A DNA stretch of 63,166 bases from an uncultured Mediterraneibacter sp. (lineage in GTDB: Bacteria; Bacillota; Clostridia; Lachnospirales; Lachnospiraceae): contig CALWTQ010000013.1 in the NCBI GenBank assembly GCA_944384505.1, forward strand, positions 1 to 63,166, read 5' to 3'. The position numbers and the translations under genes were made by a program. Under the pieces are notes generated by a model. It did no database searches. It was not told the DNA's origin and saw only the letters and a list, made by a program, of their open reading frames with translations. The number at the start of each line of letters is the position of its first letter. The stretch's first letter is position 1. This document shows, piece by piece, positions 1 through 8,725 of the stretch.

Positions 1-168
1 GTTGCTCTCCGTCTGCCCCTGCTTTTAATCCGTGGCCGGAACTTCATAGTTTCCCTTATTTCCCTGGAGCGAAGCCCTGAGCCGTCCTCCATCCCCGCAG
101 AATACGTTTTTGGAATAGTCGCTGTTTTCGGACGTTTTGCATCCGGGTGTTAGTGAACTAAATAGCTG
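1..168 (+). repeat. Right-end fragment of a foldback repeat element (copy 1 of 3)
   Basis: From about position 50 to 168 this sequence closely matches 53447-53564, including the shared blocks CCCTGGAGCGAAGCCCTGAG and CCATCCCCGCAGAATACG. It ends in the same terminal repeat (TTAGTGAACT...TAGCTG, 147-168). It continues to the left beyond the window. No reading frame is apparent in it. The promoter of the MarR gene begins only 9 bases after the element's end. Confidence 0.75.
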
Positions 169-176
169 CTAGATAG

Positions 177-205
177 TTGCGTGCGCTACAATTTTGTGCT
201 ATAGT
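177..205 (+). promoter_or_regulatory. Probable sigma-A promoter of the MarR/MFS operon
   Basis: TTGCGT (177-182) and TATAGT (200-205) are separated by 17 bases, 35 bases before the MarR start codon. The -35 box lies just outside the repeat element's terminal repeat, so insertion of the element would have set the upstream context of this promoter. No clear operator dyad is seen apart from the terminal repeat itself. Confidence 0.5.
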
Positions 206-239
206 ATTAAACCGGAACGGAATTTAAGGAGGTGTTTTT

Positions 240-719
240 ATGTGTGAGCACTCTTTTCCTGATATTGGCCGCTGGGTTTCTATCTTTGACCGGCTTATGA
301 AGATGTATTATGACAGAGGGCTTGCTGAATTTGAGATTGGCTGGGGACAGCAGTTTTACGTGGAGTATCTTTATCATCATCCGGGCGCGTCGCCCCAGGA
401 GATGGCGGACAGGTTCCGCGTGGACCGGGCCACATTGACTAAGATCATAAAGAAATTGACGGAAGTAGGGTATATGCGCGTGGAAAGCGATGAGAGGGAC
501 CGGCGCATCAAGCACTTATATCTTACGGATAAGGCGGTACCTGCTGCGGAGCAGATTAAGAAGGTCCACCAGGATTTTTACCAGACTTTGAGCTGCGGTA
601 TCTCTCCGGAAGATATGGAGAAGGCAGGGCTTATCCTGCAGCAGATGACGGATAATATTAACAGAAAAGTATGGCACAGAATGGAAAATGGCCACGGGGA
701 GGTACATCATGGAAAATAG
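240..719 (+). CDS. MarR family transcriptional regulator
   Basis: This 159-residue protein has the length and layout of MarR dimers. An N-terminal helix is followed by a winged helix-turn-helix at about residues 45-95, with the typical stretch SPQEMADRFRVDRATLTKII and the wing residues DERDRR. A good ribosome site (AAGGAGG) precedes the ATG. The gene overlaps the following MFS transporter gene by 11 bases. MarR proteins next to drug exporters usually repress the operon and are released by a small phenolic or drug ligand. The ligand here is unknown. Confidence 0.9.
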   Translation: MCEHSFPDIGRWVSIFDRLMKMYYDRGLAEFEIGWGQQFYVEYLYHHPGASPQEMADRFRVDRATLTKIIKKLTEVGYMRVESDERDRRIKHLYLTDKAVPAAEQIKKVHQDFYQTLSCGISPEDMEKAGLILQQMTDNINRKVWHRMENGHGEVHHGK

Positions 720-2106
720 TGAACATATACAGTTAAGCAGCGGGAAGCGGACGATGATTTTTCTCTGTCTTGTTGTTTCCGGTATTGCATCGTCCATTTT
801 ATCAACAGCTATGACGACGGCTCTGCCGAATGTGGTGGATTACTTTGGAATCAGTACTTCGGTCGGACAGTGGATTACAAGCGGATACTCGCTTGCCATG
901 GGTATGATCATGCCGTTTACGGCATTCCTTATCACCCGTTTCCCCACAAAGAAGCTGTATCTGACAGGAATCGGCGGATTTATACTGGGCCTTCTGATCA
1001 GTATCTTTGCCGGGAATTTCGCTCTGATGATGGTGGGAAGGGTTCTCCAGGCCTGCGGGAACGGGATTCTGATGACAGCGGCCCAGGTGATTATCCTGAC
1101 TGTCTATCCGGTAGAGAAAAAAGGGACGATGATGGGGACTTACGGACTGGCGACGACGGCTGCGCCTGTGGTGGCTCCGACGATTGCGGGTCTGATGATT
1201 GACGCGTTTGGGTGGAAATCCATTTTCTATGTAGCGCTGGCTATTATGGCAGTCTCCTTTGTGATATCGTCATTTGTGTTTGAAGACGTGCTTGAACTGC
1301 AGGAGAAGAAGTTTGACGTGGTGTCATTTGTGGAGAGTATCATCGCGTTTGGAGGGATCACCCTGGGAATCGGAAATATCAGCAGCTTTGGGCTGATCAG
1401 TGTGGAAGGCGGGCTGCCGCTTCTGACCGGGGCGGTGGTATGCGTATTCTTTGTGATGCGCCAGTGCGGTCTGGATAAGCCGTTCCTGGACGTGAAGATT
1501 CTGGCCAACCGGAATTACGCAGTCAGCGTGATCGCAAGTATGGTTCTCTATCTGGTGATGATGGGCTCTTCTGTAATGATGCCGCTGTATGTCCAGAGTG
1601 TTATGGGATACTCAGCGGTTGTATCCGGCCTGGTGACACTTCCGGGCTCTCTGGCGACAGCTATCGTCAGTCCGTTTGCGGGACGGCTGTATGACCGGAT
1701 GGGAATTAAAAAGATTTTCGTACTTGGAGCGGCGGCTCTTATTGTGAGCAATGTAGGTATGTATTTTCTTACTTTGGATACTCCGCTCTGGACTGCGGCG
1801 GCGCTTAACGTGATCCGCAATATTTCCATCGGAAGTCTGATGATGCCGCTCCTGACATGGGGAACGAGCAACGTGCGCCCGGAAAAAGTGGCGGATGCTT
1901 CCTCCCTGCTGACCTCGCTGCGGACGATTGCGGGATCTATCGGCTCCGCCGTGTTTGTGGGGATCATGACAGCGGTGAGTGCGGCCTCTGCAGAAACGTG
2001 GGGAGACGGCGCGCTGATGCATGGAATGAATATATCGTTTCTGTGGATGGCAGCCGGGGCTGTCGTACTGTTCCTGATCGCGGTTTTCGCTGTGCGGGAA
2101 AAGTAG
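709..2106 (+). CDS. MFS drug:H+ antiporter, DHA2 (EmrB/QacA-like) type
   Basis: This 465-residue integral membrane protein has about 14 hydrophobic segments. It carries the DHA2 features TTALPNVVDYFGIS in the first segment, a motif-A-like loop and the motif-C-like GTYGLATTAAPVVAPTIAG around residues 140-160. It probably exports toxic organic compounds using the proton gradient. The start at 709 is preferred over an upstream in-frame ATG at 688 because GGGGAGG lies 6 bases before it and it gives the usual short N-terminus. It is translationally coupled to the MarR gene. The substrate cannot be read from the sequence. Confidence 0.88.
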   Translation: MENSEHIQLSSGKRTMIFLCLVVSGIASSILSTAMTTALPNVVDYFGISTSVGQWITSGYSLAMGMIMPFTAFLITRFPTKKLYLTGIGGFILGLLISIFAGNFALMMVGRVLQACGNGILMTAAQVIILTVYPVEKKGTMMGTYGLATTAAPVVAPTIAGLMIDAFGWKSIFYVALAIMAVSFVISSFVFEDVLELQEKKFDVVSFVESIIAFGGITLGIGNISSFGLISVEGGLPLLTGAVVCVFFVMRQCGLDKPFLDVKILANRNYAVSVIASMVLYLVMMGSSVMMPLYVQSVMGYSAVVSGLVTLPGSLATAIVSPFAGRLYDRMGIKKIFVLGAAALIVSNVGMYFLTLDTPLWTAAALNVIRNISIGSLMMPLLTWGTSNVRPEKVADASSLLTSLRTIAGSIGSAVFVGIMTAVSAASAETWGDGALMHGMNISFLWMAAGAVVLFLIAVFAVREK

Positions 2107-2150
2107 CGCCTGAATGCTTTTCGGGCATAAAACTTTATAAAAACTAAGTA

Positions 2151-2247
2151 TTGGATATATTTAAGCCGTGGAACTATACTTTATGGTAACAGCTCAGTCA
2201 GCAGCAAAAGACTGCTGAAATGATCTTTATCCGCAGGGGGAGTTCCA
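2151..2247 (+). promoter_or_regulatory. Putative promoter and folded leader of the MATE remnant
   Basis: TTGGAT (2151-2156) and TATACT (2175-2180) have an 18-base spacer. The following leader can pair TGGAACT (2169-2175) with AGTTCCA (2241-2247), which overlaps the ribosome site. It also contains a small CAGCAG/CTGCTG hairpin (2201-2219). This may be a leftover regulatory leader, but it matches no riboswitch class I recognise. Confidence 0.3.
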
Positions 2248-3120
2248 ATGAAACAGCTGATATACCGGCTTACAGAACCTAAAATGGACATACCTGGCAA
2301 TCGGAAGATCTTCTCAAATCATGATCTTAAGATTTTAATTGTCCCGCTGTTCTTAGAGCAGCTTCTGGAAGTGCTGGTAGGGGTATCCGATACGTTTATG
2401 GTAAGTTACGCAGGGGAGGCGGCCGTATCGGGCGTCTCCCTTGTCAATATGTTCAACACAGTGTTTATCTATCTGTTTTCCGCGCTGGCGGCAGGCGGCG
2501 CCGTAGTGGTGAGCCAGTATATCGGAAGCCGTGATAAGAAGAATGCAGATCTCTCCGCAGGGCAGCTTGTTATGGCGGCGGCAGTATTTTCCGCGGCGGC
2601 AATGATCTTCTCGCTTGTCTGGAACAGGCAGCTTTTAAGGATGCTGTTCGGCGAAGTGGAACGGGATGTGATGGAGGCCTGCGTGACCTATCTGAGGATT
2701 TCTGCCTATTCCTATCCGGCCATAGCTGTTTACAACGCCGGAGTTGCGGGAGTTGCATATCCTTCCCTGATCGCAAGGACGTTCTCAGCGGTGGTGATTC
2801 TGATTTTCTGCTTCCGGAAGGAAACAGGCCGTATGAGAAAAGGAGATTTGTCACGCTATGATCAGGACACCACAGAAGCGGAAGAAAGGGAGAGCAGGGA
2901 AAACAGGGAAGGCCCGGTGCGGGTGAGACTGACAGCAGGAAATATCTTCCGTTTGGATAGACATATGGTGAAGCGCATCCTTGGGATCGCAGTTCCGAAT
3001 GGGATTGAGAACGGCCTGTTTCAGCTGGCCAAAGTGGCGTTGAGCAGTATTACCGCACTTTTCGGGACTGTGCAGGATACCGGCAATTCCCGTGTGCGCA
3101 CAGTCACGCGGTTTATATAG
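2248..3120 (+). pseudogene. MATE family efflux protein, internally deleted and truncated
   Basis: The first 170 residues read as a NorM/DinF-type MATE protein (FLEQLLEVLVGVSDTFMVS, then SALAAGGAVVVSQYIGSR). After YNAGVAG the sequence jumps to GVAYPSLIARTF, a segment that in family members lies about 40 residues further on, so a block of helix has been lost. After LFGTVQ the reading continues as a short unrelated tail (DTGNSRVRTVTRFI) and stops. The product would be 290 residues against about 450 for the family. I infer two deletions, the first possibly between short direct repeats. A working transporter is unlikely. Confidence 0.75.
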
Positions 3121-3151
3121 ATTATTTTTAATATTTCAGGAGGTTTTTGTT

Positions 3152-4324
3152 ATGAGTTATAATTTCTTTAATCCCACAAGAGTGCTGTTCGGCGCAGGAC
3201 AGCTCGGACATCTTCACGAGCAGACTATGCCGGGAAAGAAAGCGATGGTTGTAATTTCAAATGGAAAGTCAACGAGGGAGAACGGCGCCCTTGACAGAAC
3301 GATGGATGAGCTCCATCAGGCGGGCGTGGAGACAGTCCTGTTTGACAAGGTTGGCGCGAATCCGCTGAAATCCGTAGTGGAAGAGGGCGGAAGATTCGCA
3401 AAGGATAATGGATGTGACTTTGTCGTGGCCCTGGGCGGCGGCTCTGTTATGGACGCGGCGAAGATCATGGCGATGTACGCTCTCCAGCCGGGGGATCTCT
3501 GGGACTATGTGGCGGGCGCTACAGGAAAGATGCAGCCCCTCGTTCAGCCGACTCTGCCGATTATCGCAATCACAACTACAGCGGGAACCGGATCTGAGGT
3601 GGATCAGTGGGGCGTTGTGACAAACCCGGAGACGAATGAGAAGATCGGCTGCGGCGGAATGGACAGCCTGTTCCCGGTGATTGCTGTGGTAGACCCGGAG
3701 CTGATGGCCACAGTACCGCCGAAGTTTACGGCATATCAGGGATTTGACGCGCTGTTCCACTCTACAGAGGGATATATGTCGGGAGTTACAAGCCTGATGG
3801 GAGACATGGTACAGCTTGCGGCGATTGAGAATATCGGGAAATACCTGGCTCGGGCAGTGAAGGACGGTAGCGACATGGAGGCCAGGGCGCACGTGGCATT
3901 TGCAAATACAATGTCGGGATATTCTATGGTAGTCGGATCCTGCACAAGCGAGCATGCGATGGAACACGCGATGAGCGCTTACCATCAGGATCTGCCGCAC
4001 GGAGCGGGACTGATTATGATTTCCAGAGAATACTATACTCACTTTATCAATAAGCACTGCTGTGACGAGCGGTTCATCCGCATGGCACAGGCTCTCGGAA
4101 AGACAGACGCAAAAGATCCGATGGACTTTGTGGACGCACTTGTGGAACTGCAGAAAGCTTGCGGCGTGGCGGATCTTAAGATGTCCGATTACGGAATTCA
4201 GAAAGATGAGTGCATGACACTGGCGAAGAATGCCCGCGCTACTATGGGCGGCTTGTTCATGGCGGATCCGGTACAGATGACGGATGAAGAGTGCGCGGCA
4301 ATTTATGAGAAGTCATACCAGTAG
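3152..4324 (+). CDS. Iron-containing alcohol dehydrogenase
   Basis: This 390-residue cytosolic group III alcohol dehydrogenase would interconvert an alcohol and an aldehyde or ketone with NAD(P)H. The nucleotide-binding GGGSVMDAAK is at about residues 93-102. The metal site is suggested by VVDPELMATVPP, DALFHSTEGY and the histidines of EHAMEHAMSAYHQDLPHGAGL. AGGAGG lies 8 bases before ATG 3152, so the upstream in-frame ATG at 3092 is rejected. It is a single gene followed by a strong hairpin and resembles fermentative butanol or propanediol dehydrogenases. The true substrate is uncertain. Confidence 0.9.
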   Translation: MSYNFFNPTRVLFGAGQLGHLHEQTMPGKKAMVVISNGKSTRENGALDRTMDELHQAGVETVLFDKVGANPLKSVVEEGGRFAKDNGCDFVVALGGGSVMDAAKIMAMYALQPGDLWDYVAGATGKMQPLVQPTLPIIAITTTAGTGSEVDQWGVVTNPETNEKIGCGGMDSLFPVIAVVDPELMATVPPKFTAYQGFDALFHSTEGYMSGVTSLMGDMVQLAAIENIGKYLARAVKDGSDMEARAHVAFANTMSGYSMVVGSCTSEHAMEHAMSAYHQDLPHGAGLIMISREYYTHFINKHCCDERFIRMAQALGKTDAKDPMDFVDALVELQKACGVADLKMSDYGIQKDECMTLAKNARATMGGLFMADPVQMTDEECAAIYEKSYQ

Positions 4325-4351
4325 AGTAACAAATACAGTAAAAAGACGGAT

Positions 4352-4398
4352 GCAGACGCTGCTCCCCTCTCCTGCCAGGAGAGGGGAGCAGCGTCTGC
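4352..4398. terminator. Long perfect hairpin after the alcohol dehydrogenase gene
   Basis: A 21-base-pair perfect stem (4352-4372 with 4378-4398) encloses a 5-base loop. A T-run follows at 4411-4416 on the plus strand, and on the minus strand the stem is followed by CCGTCTTTTT, so it could terminate in both directions. The stem is unusually long and GC-rich for this window. Confidence 0.6.
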
Positions 4399-4494
4399 CG
4401 TATTGCCGGCGTTTTTTGTTTGCATGTTTTGAGTTGTGTAGTAAAATAGAAGAGACATCGTGTTTCAGATAGATTACAGGAGGTATGCGGCGGA

Positions 4495-5406
4495 ATGGAG
4501 ATAAGGGTACTGAGATATTTTCTGGCAGTGGCAAGAGAAGAGAGCATTACAAAGGCGGCTGAGATCCTGCATATCACTCAGCCGACGCTCAGCCGCCAGC
4601 TCTCCCAGCTGGAGGATCAGATGGGAGTGAAGCTGTTTATAAGGGGTACAAGAAAGATTGTCCTCACAAACGAGGGGCTTCTTCTCAGACGCCGGGCAGA
4701 GGAGATACTGGAGCTGGTTGATAAGACGGAGAGAGAGCTGACTGCACAGGAAGAGCAGGTTGAAGGAACCGTAGCCATCGGATGCGGGGACTTAAGAGCT
4801 GTTCAGCAGCTCCCTGACTTAATTCGGACATTTCATGAAAAGTATCCCTTAGTGACATTTGACTTGTATACAGCGACCGCGGATCATATCAAGGACCGGA
4901 TGGACCGGGGGCTGACGGATATCGGAATCCTGCTGGAGCCTGTGGATCTGGGAAAATATGATTTTATCCGGATGGAGGGTCATGAGATATGCGTGGTCAG
5001 CATGCATCCGGACGCGCCCCTTGCGGCAAAGGAATATATTACGCCGGAGGATCTTGTGGGCGTGCCGCTGATCCTGCCCAGACGTCAGAGCGTCCAGGGC
5101 CAGATTGCGAACTGGTTCGGTGATTATTATGATAAATTAAATGTCCTGTTTACCAGCAACCTTCCGGCCGGAAGCGCTGTCATGACCAATCAGCGCCTCG
5201 CATATTCTCTGAATACATGCGGTTCTATCGACTACTGGGATCAGACAAAGATTACATACCGGCCGCTGAAACCGGAGCTGATCTCCGCATGCGTCCTGGC
5301 GTGGAAGAGGCAGCAGCCCTTCGGGCTTGCGGCGGAGAAGTTCATAGAACATGTAAAGAAAAGCCTGCACAAAGAGCAGGGCGGCTCAGTGAATGCGGCG
5401 GAGTGA
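4495..5406 (+). CDS. LysR family transcriptional regulator (first of a pair)
   Basis: This 303-residue protein has the standard LysR layout. The N-terminal winged helix-turn-helix covers residues 1-60 (SITKAAEILHITQPTLSRQLSQLE), followed by a linker helix and a periplasmic-binding-like effector domain from about residue 90. The ribosome site AGGAGG is 11 bases before the ATG. It lies in the same direction as a close paralogue 78 bases downstream. Both share the features YPLVTFDLYTATADHIKDRMDRGLTDIGILLEPVD. The target may be the upstream alcohol dehydrogenase gene, but no operator is evident. Confidence 0.9.
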   Translation: MEIRVLRYFLAVAREESITKAAEILHITQPTLSRQLSQLEDQMGVKLFIRGTRKIVLTNEGLLLRRRAEEILELVDKTERELTAQEEQVEGTVAIGCGDLRAVQQLPDLIRTFHEKYPLVTFDLYTATADHIKDRMDRGLTDIGILLEPVDLGKYDFIRMEGHEICVVSMHPDAPLAAKEYITPEDLVGVPLILPRRQSVQGQIANWFGDYYDKLNVLFTSNLPAGSAVMTNQRLAYSLNTCGSIDYWDQTKITYRPLKPELISACVLAWKRQQPFGLAAEKFIEHVKKSLHKEQGGSVNAAE

Positions 5407-5484
5407 ACCGCGTCTGAACTGCCTGCGGGAAGGGCGGAAGAGTGAACGGAGAATCAGGAAGCATTCAGAAAGGAGATATCAGGT

Positions 5485-6381
5485 ATGGAACTGCGGACAC
5501 TGCGCTATTTTCTGACAACTGCTGACGAGGGGAACATCACCAGGGCTGCGGATGTCCTGCATGTGACTCAGCCAACCTTAAGCCGTCAGTTGATGGAACT
5601 GGAACGTGAGCTGGGAACGGAGCTGATGATCAGAGGAAAGAGAGGGATCGAACTGACGGACGACGGGAATTTCTTCAGGCAGAGAGCAGCGGAAATCATT
5701 GAACTGGCGGACCAGACGGAAAAGGCGTTCGTTGAAAAGAAGAACACAGTCAGCGGCGTGGTCTCAATCGGCGCCACAGAGGCAGTGGGGAGTCATATGC
5801 TGGCGAAGATCATCCGCAGATTTTCCGAGAAATATCCGCTCGTTACCTTTAACCTGTATAACGAGATGGCGGATTATATCAAGGAGAGGCTGGACAAGGG
5901 GCTGGTGGATGCAGGACTTCTGCTGGAACCCGTAGATACGGAGAAATATGATTACGTCAGGCTGTCCCAGAAGGAGACGTGGGGTGTGCTCATGAGAAAG
6001 GATCATCCTCTGGCAGAAAGAGAATCTGTTTCTCCACAGGAGATAGCAGAATACCCGCTGATCCTTCCGCTTCGGGAAAAGGTGAGGGCAGAGATACTCA
6101 ACTGGATCGGAAAGGATGAAAAAGATCTTGATATTCCGCTGAACTATACACTTCTGTCAAACTCGGTGCTCATGGTTGAGGAGGGACTGAGGTGCGCGTT
6201 CTGCCTTGACGGAGCCCTGGCGATCCGGAGCAGTGACAGGCTCCGGTTTATTCCGATCTCTCCGGAGCATACGACGAGAAGTGTGCTGATCTGGAAGAAG
6301 AATCATCTGTTCACTCCGGCGGTGTCCCTGTTTATCCAGGAGATCAACCGGTTGAAAGCGGAGCTGAGCGGCAGCATATGA
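5485..6381 (+). CDS. LysR family transcriptional regulator (second of a pair)
   Basis: This 298-residue LysR protein has its DNA-binding helix-turn-helix at residues 15-45 (NITRAADVLHVTQPTLSRQLMELE) and an effector domain close to that of the preceding gene. AAAGGAG precedes the start. The strong similarity of the two neighbours suggests a local duplication followed by divergence of the ligand pocket. Members of this subgroup often sit beside oxidoreductase or short transporter genes. The ligand and targets are unknown. Confidence 0.9.
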   Translation: MELRTLRYFLTTADEGNITRAADVLHVTQPTLSRQLMELERELGTELMIRGKRGIELTDDGNFFRQRAAEIIELADQTEKAFVEKKNTVSGVVSIGATEAVGSHMLAKIIRRFSEKYPLVTFNLYNEMADYIKERLDKGLVDAGLLLEPVDTEKYDYVRLSQKETWGVLMRKDHPLAERESVSPQEIAEYPLILPLREKVRAEILNWIGKDEKDLDIPLNYTLLSNSVLMVEEGLRCAFCLDGALAIRSSDRLRFIPISPEHTTRSVLIWKKNHLFTPAVSLFIQEINRLKAELSGSI

Positions 6382-6446
6382 GGGAAAATTCAGGAGATAT
6401 GACAAAAGAGAGAATAAATTAATCTGTGAAAGTAATTAAATATCTA

Positions 6447-6519
6447 TTGACAAAAACTAAATATTGATTAAAAATAGAATTAAAATATATTTATTTTACT
6501 TAAACAGGAGATACTGACC
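6447..6519 (+). promoter_or_regulatory. Promoter region of the alpha-galactosidase / LacI operon
   Basis: A consensus -35 box TTGACA (6447-6452) lies in a very AT-rich region. Possible -10 boxes are an A-rich stretch at the normal distance, or TAGAAT (6475-6480) at an over-long spacing. The exact -10 cannot be decided. AGGAGA precedes the GH36 start codon. AT-richness here is shared with the region before GH130_2, which suggests common LacI control. Confidence 0.4.
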
Positions 6520-8697
6520 ATGATTCGAGTTGATGAGAAGAATAATGTTTTTTTGCTGAACACCGAGAACACCAGCTATGGAATCGCGATAGTTGACGGG
6601 CGCTATATCGAACATCTTTATTATGGCGCAAAGCTGGAAGAAACTGATATCCGCTATCTGCTGCGTGAGGACGAGGCGCCGTTTACGCCTTCGGTTAATA
6701 AACGGGAAACCGGCGCGTTTCTTGACTTCGCCCCCATGGAATATCCTGAGGCGGGAATGGGAGACTACAGGGAGAGCGCTCTTAGTGTCAGGAGTGTGAA
6801 GGGACACCGGGCAAGTGAATTATGTTATGAGGGGTATGAGATCACACCGGGCAAGCCGGCGCTTGAAGGGCTTCCTGCCACGTGGGGAGAAGATTCGGAG
6901 TGCAGTACACTTAAAATTTTCTGCCGGGACAGCCTGCTCGGCATGAAGGTCACTCTTATGTACTCTGTATTTGAAGGGGTGGATGCACTGACCCGCTCTG
7001 TGCTTATCGAGAATGAGGGGGAGGAGCCATTCTATATAGAAAAGATTCTCTCTGCCTGTCTGGATATGGATGACCGTGATTTTGAGGTGATCAGTCTGAT
7101 CGGTTCCTGGGCGAGAGAGCGGCATATTCAGAGAATGCCTCTTGGATATGGCAGACAGAATATTGCGTCGTTTAAGGGGGAATCCAGCCATCAGGAACAT
7201 CCGTTTCTGGCACTTGTAACTCCGGAGACAACTCAGAGTACCGGAGAGGTTTATGCAATGAATTTTGTGTATTCGGGAAATTTCATCGCTCAGGCGGAAA
7301 AGAGCCAGTTTGATTCGGTGAGAATGAGTATGGGAATCCATCCGGAGGGATTTACGTGGAAGTTAGAACCGGGAGAGCGGTTCACCGCGCCGGAAGTGGT
7401 TATGGTCTATTCTGCCGAAGGTCTCGGGAAGATGACAAGGACATTTCATGATCTGTATAGAGAACATCTGATCAGGAGTCCGTATCTTCATAAAAAGCGC
7501 CCGATCCTGATCAATAACTGGGAGGCGACATATTTTGAGTTTGATGAGAAAAAGCTTCTCGAAATCGCGAAAGATGCTGCAGAACTGGGAATTGAAATGC
7601 TTGTCATGGATGACGGCTGGTTTGGAAAGCGGAATCTTGACGACAGCTCTCTTGGCGACTGGTATGTCAACGAGGAAAAGATAAAGGGCGGTTTACATGA
7701 ACTGGTGGAAAACGTAAAAAAACTGGGCCTGAAGTTTGGAATCTGGATAGAGCCTGAGATGATCTCTCCGGAGTCTGAACTGTACAGAAAACATCCTGAC
7801 TGGGCGATTCAGATTCCGGGCAGGGATATTACCCAGAGCCGCGCTCAATATGTACTTGATTTTTCGAGAAAAGAAGTCGTGGACGGAGTCTATGAAATGA
7901 TCTCGGATGTTCTGAAAAGCGCGGATATTTCTTATGTAAAATGGGATATGAACCGTCAGCTTGCTACGCTTGGAAGCTACGCTCTTCCTGCGGACCGGCA
8001 GGGAGAACTGTCTCACAGATATGTGCTGGGAGTATATCGGATGCAGGAACGCCTGATCACAGATTTCCCGGAGATTCTGCTGGAAAACTGTTCCGGCGGC
8101 GGCGCTCGGTTTGATGCGGGAATGCTTTATTACAGCCCGCAGATCTGGTGCTCGGACGATACGGACGCCATTGAGCGCCTGGCGATTCAGGAAGGAACAG
8201 CACTGGTTTATCCGGTGTCTGCCATGGGAGCGCACGTCAGTGTGTGCCCGAACCATGCGGTGGGAAGAGTAACACCTTTTGAAACAAGAGGGGATGTGGC
8301 TCTTCTGGGAACGTTCGGATACGAGCTGGATATTACTAAGCTCTCGGATGAAGAAAAGGAACAGGTGAAAGTGCAGGTTGAAAAGTATCACAGATATAAT
8401 GATCTGATCCGTGAAGGTGACTATTATCGTCTGGCGTCTGTATCTGATAATGGATATTATGACAGCTGGATGATCGTGGAGAAAGATAAGAGCAGGGCAC
8501 TTGTGTTCTATGTACAGGTGATGGCGCGGGCGAATGCCAAGAGCAGGTTTGTGAGGCTTGCCGGGCTGGATCCGGAGAAACGTTATATTGCCGGAGGGAA
8601 AACGTATGCCGGCAGCACGCTGATGCGGGCGGGTGTGCGCATTCCGTCTGAGTTCGGAGATTTTAAGAGCAGGCTGATTGAGATTATGGAAGCGTGA
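6520..8697 (+). CDS. GH36 alpha-galactosidase
   Basis: This 725-residue cytosolic enzyme of glycoside hydrolase family 36 would remove alpha-1,6-galactose side groups from galacto(gluco)manno-oligosaccharides or raffinose-type sugars. It has an N-terminal beta-sandwich, then a barrel with DDGWFG at residues 364-369. The nucleophile motif KWDMNR has its Asp at 476, ENCSGGGARFDAGM is at about 525-538, and the acid/base motif SDDTDA follows near 545-550. There is no signal peptide. It leads an operon with two LacI genes and faces the GH130 operon, consistent with debranching imported mannan oligomers. Confidence 0.95.
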   Translation: MIRVDEKNNVFLLNTENTSYGIAIVDGRYIEHLYYGAKLEETDIRYLLREDEAPFTPSVNKRETGAFLDFAPMEYPEAGMGDYRESALSVRSVKGHRASELCYEGYEITPGKPALEGLPATWGEDSECSTLKIFCRDSLLGMKVTLMYSVFEGVDALTRSVLIENEGEEPFYIEKILSACLDMDDRDFEVISLIGSWARERHIQRMPLGYGRQNIASFKGESSHQEHPFLALVTPETTQSTGEVYAMNFVYSGNFIAQAEKSQFDSVRMSMGIHPEGFTWKLEPGERFTAPEVVMVYSAEGLGKMTRTFHDLYREHLIRSPYLHKKRPILINNWEATYFEFDEKKLLEIAKDAAELGIEMLVMDDGWFGKRNLDDSSLGDWYVNEEKIKGGLHELVENVKKLGLKFGIWIEPEMISPESELYRKHPDWAIQIPGRDITQSRAQYVLDFSRKEVVDGVYEMISDVLKSADISYVKWDMNRQLATLGSYALPADRQGELSHRYVLGVYRMQERLITDFPEILLENCSGGGARFDAGMLYYSPQIWCSDDTDAIERLAIQEGTALVYPVSAMGAHVSVCPNHAVGRVTPFETRGDVALLGTFGYELDITKLSDEEKEQVKVQVEKYHRYNDLIREGDYYRLASVSDNGYYDSWMIVEKDKSRALVFYVQVMARANAKSRFVRLAGLDPEKRYIAGGKTYAGSTLMRAGVRIPSEFGDFKSRLIEIMEA

Positions 8698-8725
8698 CGG
8701 CGCGGAAAAGAAAGGGGTGAAAGAC

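Noticed and set aside
2169-2247. Riboswitch before the MATE remnant.
   Set aside because: It folds loosely, but no conserved core of a known class (guanidine, preQ1, SAM and others) can be read.
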